Source: Frankia sp. R82 (lineage in GTDB: Bacteria; Actinomycetota; Actinomycetes; Frankiales; Frankiaceae). Taken from it: a stretch of 47,889 nt of DNA. Where the stretch lies: assembly GCF_023716925.1 (NCBI RefSeq), contig NZ_JAMQQG010000212.1, forward strand, positions 1-47,889, read 5' to 3'. A program made the position numbers and the translations under genes. Of this stretch, positions 35,074-43,300 are shown in pieces (the stretch's first letter is position 1; every line of letters begins with the position of its first letter). The notes under the pieces are model-generated. The model was not told the origin of the DNA and searched no databases. It worked only from the letters and a program-made list of their open reading frames with translations.

Positions 35074-35801
35074 CCGACACACCCACCGTCAGTCACCGGC
35101 CCGTCGGCGTGCATGGATTGTTCTCCGAACACCTGTGGACGTCGACGCAGGGGGTCTATCAGGCAATTCTGCGCCATCCGTTCCTCACCGGGCTCACCGA
35201 CGGCAGCCTGCCCCGGCCGGCGTTCGGCCACTTCGTCGTGCAGGACACGTACTACCTGCGTGACTATGCGCGAGCGCTGGCCGTCTGTGCGGCGAAGGCA
35301 CCGACCGAGGCCGACGTGCGAGCCCTTGCCACCGATGCGGCCGAGGCCATCGCCGCCGAGCAGGCCATGCACGCCGACCTGCGCCATGCCCTGGCCAGCG
35401 CTGAGACCGGGGCAGGGGGGGCAGGCGGAGCAGAGGGAAGGCCGGACCCGGTGGGACCGACGACGCAGGCGTACACCAGCTATCTGCTGGCGGCCGTATA
35501 CGGCGGGTCGTTCCTCGAGGGGCTCGCCGCCGTGCTGCCCTGCTACTGGATCTACGCTCGGGTGGGCGCGGAACTGCTCGCCGCGTCCTCCCCGGATCCG
35601 CTCTACGCCCGGTGGATCGCCGCCTACGGGGATCCGGCGTTCCAGGCGGTGGCCGATCGGGTGATCGCCCTCACCGACCGGGTCGGCGCCGAGGCCTCGC
35701 CAGCCGAGCGGGACCGAGCCGGCGCCCACTTCGCGGTGACCGCCCGTTACGAGTGGATGTTCTGGGATGCGGCCTGGCGCGGCGAGGCCTGGCCGGTCTG
35801 A
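35070..35801 (+). CDS. tenA: TenA/thiaminase II family protein
   Basis: A 243-residue TenA, which hydrolyses aminopyrimidine thiamine breakdown products to HMP for salvage. The family segments FSEHLW, HPFLTGLTDGSLPRPAFGHF, QDTYYLRDYARAL and AAVLPCYWIYARVG, the last with the catalytic Cys, are present. The C-terminal region carries FAVTARYEWMFWDAAW with the conserved Glu. GTG 35070 overlaps the thiY stop. As the last gene of the TPP-controlled operon it converts imported compounds inside the cell. Confidence 0.93.
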   Translation: MTDTPTVSHRPVGVHGLFSEHLWTSTQGVYQAILRHPFLTGLTDGSLPRPAFGHFVVQDTYYLRDYARALAVCAAKAPTEADVRALATDAAEAIAAEQAMHADLRHALASAETGAGGAGGAEGRPDPVGPTTQAYTSYLLAAVYGGSFLEGLAAVLPCYWIYARVGAELLAASSPDPLYARWIAAYGDPAFQAVADRVIALTDRVGAEASPAERDRAGAHFAVTARYEWMFWDAAWRGEAWPV

Positions 35802-35862
35802 GCGCGGGTGGGCGAGCACACCCCGTGGCCGGTCCACGCACCGGGTGAGCGTCAGATACCGG

Positions 35863-37734
35863 TCACAGCTCCCGGCGGGCGATGATCAGACAGGTGCTGG
35901 ACAGCCGGGGGGTGTGCACAAAGCGCCAGGAAAGCCGGTCAAGCACCCGGGCCAGGGCCAGCAGCGGGCTTGCGATCGTTATCATCAACGCCCAGGAGAC
36001 CGTCGCGACGGGGCCCGCGGCTCGGCGCAGCCACGGCATCGGCTGTGGGGCGATGGCGTTGACCGCGAAGCGCAGCGCGAGGGTGAGATCGCCGGGGCCG
36101 CGGGGTGCGGCGAAGCGGACGAACACCGGCCGCAGTCCCCGGTCGGTCAGGGCGGCGAGCAGGTTGTCGACGGGGATGAAGTGGGCGCGTTCCGGGATCG
36201 CCCAGCCGGACCAGAACCGGCCGAGCAGCCGGGCCGGCAGGGATTCGGCGTTGGCCAGTTCACACAGCAGCAGTCCGCCGGCAGGCAGAGCCTTGGTGAG
36301 GGCGTCGAGTTCGGCCGACGGGTCCGCGCAGCCCTCCAGGTAACCGAACATGCTGATCACGTCGTACTGCCCGGCGACGGCGTCGGCGATGTCGGAGAGC
36401 CGTCCGTGGTAGGCATGATCCACCCAGCCGCGGCGCAGGCCCTCCTCCAGACTGGGCGAGATGTCGGCGCCGTCGAAGACCGTCGCCGGCCAGCGTTCGC
36501 GGGCGGCGTTCGGGACGTGCCCGTAGCGGGAGCCGACGTCCAGCCAGGTTCGGGGCAGCACGAACGGCCGGACGGCGGCAACCTGGGGGCGCCGGTCGCG
36601 GGCGATCATCGCGAGGACCCGCTCGCCGAGGTCGGCACGCAGCCCGTCGTAGCGGTCACGTTCGTAGAACTCCCGCCCCTCGGCGTTGAGCGGGGGGTTG
36701 AGGAACACGTGCCCGCAATGCGTGCAGCGGTCGAGCTGGAACTCGCCGGGTTTGCGCAGCAGCATGTCGGGCGCGACCAGCCGGACGGCGAGCTCCGTCG
36801 ACCCGCACCAGGGACAGTCGTCGCGGGCACGGCGCAGGAACCGGTCGAGGCCCGCCTGCACCTCGCGGTGGTAGGCGTCGCGGCTGGCGGCCCGGTGTGC
36901 CCGGGCGGCGTGTTTGACCGGATTGGCAGGCAGTCCGGCGGCCTTCGCCTCGGCGGCCCGCGCCGACTGGGTACGGCCGGCCCGCACCGAGTCGATGACG
37001 AACAGCACCCCGCCGAGGATGCGTACCAGCGGTGAGCGGATCAGGTCACGGGGGGTGAGTGGCACCCGGCCGGCGCAGACGACGAACGGCTGGAACCAGA
37101 ACAGGGCGAGGGCGGTGTAGCCCCAGACCTGGTTGTAGTGCAGACCGATGCCGGTGGCGACCTGGGGGACGAACGGGAAGACCTGGTAGCGCCGGGTGAA
37201 CCGGTAGGCCCGTTGCTGCACCCGGGCCCGCATCGCGGCGTCGTCGCGGGCGGCCCGCAGACCGGGCAGGACGGCGAGGTCGGTCGAGTCGGCGGCGAAC
37301 AGTTTCACCCGTTCGGTGATGTCGACGAGCTCGACCGGGTCGAAGTCCTCCCGCGCAGTGATGCCGGCGCGGTCGAGGATCTCCGAGCGCACCAGCAGCG
37401 CCTGGAAGGCGCCGCGGCCCGGCACACACCGATCGGTGCGGTAGGAGCGGGTGTCGACCATCCGGGCGACGTCGAGGGCCCGCTCGACGGTCAGGTCGGC
37501 CGGGACCAGGTCGAGGACGTCGAGCCGGTCCCGGCTGGCGTGATAGCTGGCCGCCCGCCGGGCGCCGTCGGTGATCTGCACGCCGGCGGCGACCAGAAAC
37601 TCGTGGCGCGGGTCGACGGGCCGGCCGGAGGCGGGAATGGTCTCCAGTCGACGCAACCGGCCGCGCAACCGGACGGCATTGACGATCAGTCCGATGCACA
37701 CCGCGATGGCCAGCCAGCCGAGCAGCCCGCTCAC
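35863..37734 (-). CDS. Membrane-associated zinc-ribbon class I methyltransferase
   Basis: A 623-residue protein. The N-terminus (LLGWLAIAVCIGLIV) is one membrane segment. An unrecognised domain spans about 30-200, then a further membrane-prone region (about 205-260). At about 306-345 a zinc ribbon CPWCG...CTHCGH precedes a SAM-methyltransferase fold with TWLDVGSRYGHVP (motif I, near 396), FDGADISPSL and YDVISMFGYLEG. A hydrophobic C-terminal stretch follows. The architecture resembles tailoring methyltransferases in polysaccharide and lipid clusters. GTG 37734 is the first start after the glycosyltransferase stop (1 base apart). It is the last gene of the PKS operon and probably methylates the product or its sugar. 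Confidence 0.72.
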   Translation of the reverse strand: MSGLLGWLAIAVCIGLIVNAVRLRGRLRRLETIPASGRPVDPRHEFLVAAGVQITDGARRAASYHASRDRLDVLDLVPADLTVERALDVARMVDTRSYRTDRCVPGRGAFQALLVRSEILDRAGITAREDFDPVELVDITERVKLFAADSTDLAVLPGLRAARDDAAMRARVQQRAYRFTRRYQVFPFVPQVATGIGLHYNQVWGYTALALFWFQPFVVCAGRVPLTPRDLIRSPLVRILGGVLFVIDSVRAGRTQSARAAEAKAAGLPANPVKHAARAHRAASRDAYHREVQAGLDRFLRRARDDCPWCGSTELAVRLVAPDMLLRKPGEFQLDRCTHCGHVFLNPPLNAEGREFYERDRYDGLRADLGERVLAMIARDRRPQVAAVRPFVLPRTWLDVGSRYGHVPNAARERWPATVFDGADISPSLEEGLRRGWVDHAYHGRLSDIADAVAGQYDVISMFGYLEGCADPSAELDALTKALPAGGLLLCELANAESLPARLLGRFWSGWAIPERAHFIPVDNLLAALTDRGLRPVFVRFAAPRGPGDLTLALRFAVNAIAPQPMPWLRRAAGPVATVSWALMITIASPLLALARVLDRLSWRFVHTPRLSSTCLIIARREL

Positions 37735-37735
37735 C

Positions 37736-38968
37736 TCATGTGACCAGCTTCTCAACGTGATCGGCTGCGGCCGCGACCCCGCCGGCGTTACGGAACGCGT
37801 CGCGCAGCCGGGCGGCGGCGACTCGGTGGGTCGGGTCATCGAGCACGGCGCTCACCGCGGCCCGCACGTGGTGCGCCCCGGCCCGGCCGAACTTGATCCG
37901 CACCCCGGCGCCGGTGCGCACCACCTGTTCGGCGATGACCGGCTGGTCGTCCCGGACGGGGGCAACAACCAACGGCAGGCCGTGGGTGAGCGCCTCGCAC
38001 ACCGTGTTGTTGCCGGCATGACAGACCACCGCGGACAGGCGTCCCATCAGCTCGATCTGCGGCACCGAGCTGGCGATCAGCAGGTCGTCCGGGGCATGCA
38101 GGTCGTCGATGAGCCCGGGTGGGGCCACCACGATCGCCTGCACCCGGTCGGTGAGGGTCAGCAGACCCTCCGCGGCGGCCCGCAGGAACCGTCCACCGGC
38201 CTCCCGGGTGACGGTGCCCAGCGAGACGAGCACCGCGGCGCGCCGGGGATCCAGCCACTCCCAGGGAAACGGGATGCCGGCCACCCGCAGTCCCTGCGCT
38301 GCACTGCCGACGAACACGGCGTTACGAGGGGTGACCGACTCGTCCGAGGACTCCGAGGACTCCGGGGACCCCGGGGACTCCGGGCGGCGCAGCAGGTCGG
38401 GGACGGAGAAGACGATCACAAGCTCGTCGGAGAACCGCAGGTCGACGGCGTCCGCCGCGGGTCCGGACAGCCCGTGGGCGGCCTGGAAGTCGCTCAGCAG
38501 GCCGCGGACCCACTGGCCGAGCCCAGCGAGCACCCCATAGGGATCGTCGAGTTCGGCGGAGGTGGTCGCGAGGGTGGCCCAGTGCAGGCCACGACGCCGG
38601 GCGACCAGCGCCGCGCCGATGGCCTGCTGGTCGGCGACGAGGGCGTCCGGGCGGAACTCCTCGACGATCCGCTCGATCGCCGGGATCATCGCCGTGTTCA
38701 GCGGGAGCAGGAACTCCTCCCACAGGAACTTCAGCGACGCCGGTCCGCGCAGTCCCCGTGACCGGGCGACGACGGCCTCCCGGTCGGCGTCATCGGCCAG
38801 GTCAGGCAGCGGGTAGACCGTCAGCCCGGGGGGGATCAGGTGACCGATCACCGCCGCATGGCCGGCGATGGCGACCTCGTGGCCCCGCGCGGCGAGCTCG
38901 CCCGCGACCCCCACCGCCGGATTGACATGCCCGGTCAGCGGGGGCACCACGAACAACACCCGGCTCAT
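37736..38968 (-). CDS. GT1 (MGT-type) glycosyltransferase
   Basis: A 410-residue GT-B glycosyltransferase. It opens MSRVLFVVPPLTGHVNPAVG, with the N-terminal catalytic His region of the family. The C-terminal donor domain has VLVSLGTVTREAGG and QIELMGRLSAVVCHAGNNTV followed by CEALTHGLPLVVAPVRDDQP, the nucleotide-sugar signature. It transfers a sugar from UDP- or dTDP-sugar to a hydroxylated acceptor. ATG 38968 overlaps the upstream hydrolase stop by ATGA. In this operon the acceptor is probably the polyketide or fatty product. Confidence 0.9.
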   Translation of the reverse strand: MSRVLFVVPPLTGHVNPAVGVAGELAARGHEVAIAGHAAVIGHLIPPGLTVYPLPDLADDADREAVVARSRGLRGPASLKFLWEEFLLPLNTAMIPAIERIVEEFRPDALVADQQAIGAALVARRRGLHWATLATTSAELDDPYGVLAGLGQWVRGLLSDFQAAHGLSGPAADAVDLRFSDELVIVFSVPDLLRRPESPGSPESSESSDESVTPRNAVFVGSAAQGLRVAGIPFPWEWLDPRRAAVLVSLGTVTREAGGRFLRAAAEGLLTLTDRVQAIVVAPPGLIDDLHAPDDLLIASSVPQIELMGRLSAVVCHAGNNTVCEALTHGLPLVVAPVRDDQPVIAEQVVRTGAGVRIKFGRAGAHHVRAAVSAVLDDPTHRVAAARLRDAFRNAGGVAAAADHVEKLVT

Positions 38969-39888
38969 CTGCCGCTGCTCTCCGCGGCGGCCGCGGTCCG
39001 GGGGGTGTTCAGGTCGGGCGGCGGCACCATGTCGGTCACCCACTGGGGCGTCTCGAAGCGTCGCGCGGCGAGCGGGACGTAGTCGGGCCGGGCGGTGGTG
39101 GCGCGGTCGTCGAGCAGCCACCACCGCATCAGCGTGCGCAGGTAGGGGGTGGCCTCCCGCAGCACCATGTGGGTGTGGTGGGACAGGACCACCAGGGTCG
39201 TGTCCGGGACGACGGAGGTGAGGGTCTCGGCCTGGCCGATGATGTCGGAGTTCTCGCCGTAGACGGCGAGCACCGGCATCGCCAGCCGACCGAGCGCCTC
39301 GGTGGAGAACGGCGGGGTCGCCAGCATGTCGGTGGCGATCGTCGTCTCCTGCAGCAGCCGGCGGGCCGAGCGGGTGGCCCGCCCGGCGACCCGGCCGGCG
39401 GCCTGCTGCAGCCACTGTTCCACCTCGTCGTCGGACATGGCGGCGAGAATCTGGCCCAGCGAGCGGGCCATCTCCTCGCCGAGCCCCTCGAGCAGGAACG
39501 GTGGTTCGATCAGGGTCAGACTCGCCACCCGCTCGCCGTGCTCGAGACCGTAGGCGAGCGCCATCGTCGCGCCGTAGCTGTTGCCGACGAGGTGCACGGG
39601 GTGGTCGACCCCGAGCGTGTCGAGCAGCCCGGTCAGGTCGGCGAGCGAGTCGGCGAGCTGGTAGCCCTCGGGGGTGCGCTCGCTACGCCCGTGTCCGCGC
39701 AGGTCGTAGCAGATCACGTCACAGCCGGCGTCGGACAGGTAGGTACCCAGGGACAGGTAGAAGCTGGACATGTTGTCCATGACCATGCCGTGCAACATCA
39801 CGACGGTCGGAACGCCCGTGCCCGCGGCACCCCGCGGGCCGATCCGCTGCACGTGCAGCCGGACGTTGTTCGCGACGATCTCACTCAC
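38965..39888 (-). CDS. Alpha/beta hydrolase, probable thioesterase or esterase
   Basis: A 307-residue alpha/beta-hydrolase. The oxyanion region is VVMLHGMVMDN, the nucleophile elbow GNSYGA (Ser near residue 108), the acid in VYGENSD, and the base His in LSHHTHMVL. Cap residues of about 130-200 are helical. GTG 39888 is selected for a GGGAG about 8 bases upstream and because homologous-looking sequence begins there. Its stop overlaps the glycosyltransferase start. Position suggests release or editing of ACP-bound chains, although a glycolipid hydrolase role is possible. Confidence 0.85.
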   Translation of the reverse strand: MSEIVANNVRLHVQRIGPRGAAGTGVPTVVMLHGMVMDNMSSFYLSLGTYLSDAGCDVICYDLRGHGRSERTPEGYQLADSLADLTGLLDTLGVDHPVHLVGNSYGATMALAYGLEHGERVASLTLIEPPFLLEGLGEEMARSLGQILAAMSDDEVEQWLQQAAGRVAGRATRSARRLLQETTIATDMLATPPFSTEALGRLAMPVLAVYGENSDIIGQAETLTSVVPDTTLVVLSHHTHMVLREATPYLRTLMRWWLLDDRATTARPDYVPLAARRFETPQWVTDMVPPPDLNTPRTAAAAESSGR

Positions 39889-39936
39889 TCGTACCACTCT
39901 CCCGCTCGGTCGCTGTACCCCCAGCACCGCTTTCGG

Positions 39937-40311
39937 TCAGATCGAACCCGTTGTCACCGGAGTGGACTGGCTGTCTACGACGAACTCCACCACCTCTCCG
40001 ATCCGCATGTTGATGACCTGGTCGACGTCCCGGGTCGCGAGGAAACCGACGAAGTCGACGGCCGCGCCGTAACGCTCGCGCAGCCGGTCGGCGAGCGCGA
40101 CGAACTCGATGCTCTCCAGCTCGAGGTCATCGCCGAACGACGTGTCCATGGTGATGTCCATGTCGAAGGCGTATTCCTCACCGATGACGTCACGGACGTC
40201 CTCGGTGATCTCCGCGAGCACGCGTGCCTCCACGGCTGAGCGGTCCATCTGTGCCACCTCTTCCCCGGTCGCGGCGATCGCACCGGCCATGATTGTCTGC
40301 TGGTCTGTCAC
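39937..40311 (-). CDS. Stand-alone acyl carrier protein
   Basis: A 124-residue ACP. DDLELESIEFVALADRL carries the phosphopantetheine Ser (residue 67) in a LES rather than DSL context, and the acidic helix II follows. The N-terminal 30 residues are an extension. ATG 40311 overlaps the PKS stop in ATGA. It probably carries the finished or starter chain, and is likely modified by the PPTase domain of the adjacent PKS. Confidence 0.9.
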   Translation of the reverse strand: MTDQQTIMAGAIAATGEEVAQMDRSAVEARVLAEITEDVRDVIGEEYAFDMDITMDTSFGDDLELESIEFVALADRLRERYGAAVDFVGFLATRDVDQVINMRIGEVVEFVVDSQSTPVTTGSI

Positions 40312-43300
40312 CTTGAAAGACTCCGTTCCTCGACGCTGTCATGCGGTCGGGAACCGTCTGGACGCAACGCCTCGACGTCGGCTTCGACCTCGGGGGAGGT
40401 CCAGGCGACGACATAACGGGCGGGAATGCCGGTGCGGTCGGCGGACACGGCCGACGTCGGCGGGTCGGAACCGGTCTGTGCGTCGTTGGGCAGAATCCGA
40501 CCCACCGCGTCCACGGTACGCAACGCCACCCACCGCCTCCGCAGGTGGTGATCGCCGGCTGCGGCCAGATCACCGGTCACGGTGACCTGCAGCAGCAGCG
40601 GCAGTCCGGCCGACGCACTGGCCGGCCACGCCGACCAGGCCGGGGGCGCCGGATGCGGTCCGTCGACGACGAACTGGCGTGGACGGCCCGCAAGGCCCGT
40701 ACCCTGCGCCTTCGCCGCCGCTTCCTTCGCCGCCCACAGCCGGGTGAACCACACCGCGCGCGCCTGGCTGTCGTCGCCGGCGAGCCGGTCAAGCAGCTCC
40801 GCCTCAGCCGGGGCCAGCGCCGTCTTCTCCACCCCGGGCGCGCGCGCCACGACCTGCTCGACGTCGATGCCGACCGGCCCGGCCGCCGACACCAGCGCGA
40901 CGGCCAGCTCCGGCTTGTGGGCCAACGACACCCGCGGCGCCTCGACGACCGGCAGACCCGCCCGCACCGGCAGCGGCCGGACCCGGGGGGCGCCGAGCGC
41001 GTCGTGCTCGATGCCGACCTCGATCCCCCAGACCGGACCGGCGCCGCGGTCCCACAGCCAGCGGCGCACCGCATCCTGCGCGGCGATGCGGCCCAGCAGC
41101 CGGCCACGGGCAGCCCGCGGGTTCAGCGCGGCCAGCGCGGCGCGGGCGTCGGCGTCCAGGTAGTGGCGCACGATCAGCTCCCGCGACGCCGATTCGCTCC
41201 ACCGGTCGGGCACGGCCCACCAGCCCTCGCCGGAGGACTGGGCGACGGCGTGCACCTCGGGGGCACGCACCATCGTCCACAGCACCGCGTCGTTGGCGAA
41301 GCGCCGGTCGGTCCAGGCGGTGATGACCGCCCAGCACTGCCCGTCGGCCCGGCGCAGCTCCAGGTCGGCGACGACGGTGCGCTCGGCCACCTCGCGGATG
41401 CGCACCACGCAGTCGAGCAGCTCGCCCTCGGCCGGCGGCGGTCCATAGAACCGCAGGTCCGCGATGGACTGGGGCAGCAGCAACGAGTCGTCCGCCAGAT
41501 GCTCCATCGCCCAGTAGCCGAACAGCTGCCCGGCGTTGTCCAGCAACGCCCCGGACGCGGACGGCACTCGCAGCCGGCCGCGGACACCGCTCGGTGCGAT
41601 CCCGTCGATGTGCTCGACGCCCTGGTAGCCGGGGCCGTGGAAGAGGAACCGGCCGCGGTAGAGGTCCGGCCCCTGGTTGCGCGGGGCGCGCTCGGCGGGC
41701 AGGACGGGCGTGCCGGCCGCGCCCAGCAGGTCCGCGGTGGCCGCGCTCGTCGCCGGCGGGGACGGATAGCCGGCGGCAAACAGCACCGTGCCGCGGGCGT
41801 ACCCCGCCACGTTCACCCGCACGGCCTCGACGGCCTCGCCGCCCGCGTTCCCGTCGGCCGCGTTCCCGTCGAGCGCGCTCAGGGTGATCGACACCTCCAC
41901 GGCGGGCTCGATCGCAAGCCAGCGCAGCGCCCGCACGTCCCGCAGTCCGATCGGCACCCGTCCGGGCATCACCGCGACCGCCTCGGCGATCATCAGCTCG
42001 AGGACCTCGGTCATCGGTACGACCGGGAAGCGGTCCGACATGTCGGTCCAGCCCGGCGGCTGCCGGTAGAAGCAGTGGTCGATGATGTGCGGCATCGACG
42101 CCAGCGAAAGGTGCCGCACCACGGTGCGCGGCCCCGCCGCCAGCCCGGACGGCCCGACCGGCGTCGTCGGCCCGACCGGCGTCGTCAGCCCAACCGGCGT
42201 CGTCGGCCCGACCGGCGTGGCCGAGGCCGGCCTCGATGACCGGGATGGTCTTGATGGTCTGGAGGGCCTGGACGGTCGGGAGGGGCCGGTGGGCCCGAAC
42301 GCGCGCCCGCGAGGCGAAGCACCCCGGACGCGGACGGCCGGCGAACCGGCCGGGTCGCCGTGCCAGTGGTCGACGATCGCACTCATCGCGGCATCCGTCT
42401 CCCCCAGCGCGCTCTGCAACGTGGCAAGCACCGCCGGTGGGGAGACCGGCACGGACGGGGCAGCCGGAACCGGGGACACAGCCGGTACCAACCGGACGGG
42501 CTGCGATGCCGGCGGTACGGGCTGCGATGCCGGCGGTACGGGCTGCGATGCCGGCGACGCGGACACCGGAGCCGGTGCGGCCGGTCGACCGAGCAGATCC
42601 GCGGCGGCGGGGCCGAGACGGACCAGCGGGGTACCCAGCCGCAACGGGACGGGCTGGCCCTTCCGGCCCGGCAGCTGCACGCGCCGACCGGCGGCCGGCG
42701 CCGGGCGGGTGCGGCAGGGCAGCAGGTCCAGCCGCGGCGCGGCGCCCTCGACCCACAGCGCGGCGGCGACCCGGCGCAGCTGATCCAGCCCGGATCGCTT
42801 GGACGAGTTCGTGACCAGCGAGAGGTGTTCCTGCCCGCGCAGCGTGTCGTCGACGAATCCGGCGACGCTACCGACGCCGACCTGCACGAACGCCCGTACC
42901 CCGGTGGCGTACAGCTCGTCGACCAGTTCCCGGAACCGCACCGGTTGGAGCAGGTGGCGCAGGGTCAGGTCACGCACGGCGTCGTGGTCGCGGGGGTAGG
43001 GCGCCGCCGTCGTCGCCGACCAGATCGGCACCGCCGCCTCGGCGAACGTGGTCGTCTCGATCGCGGCGCGCGCCATCCCCTGGTAGGGCTCGAAGAAGGG
43101 CGAGTGGAAGCCGGAGCGGAACGGCAGCAGCTGACCGAGCACGCCGGCGCGGCGCAGCTCGTCCAGCGCGGCGCGCACGCTGTCCTCCCGGCCACAGATG
43201 ATCGACTGGTGCGGGCAGTTGTCGTGCGAGACGACCACCTCGTCGAGTGGAGCGATCACCGCGGCGGCCTGCTCCGCCCCGCAGCCCAGAGCGCCGAAGG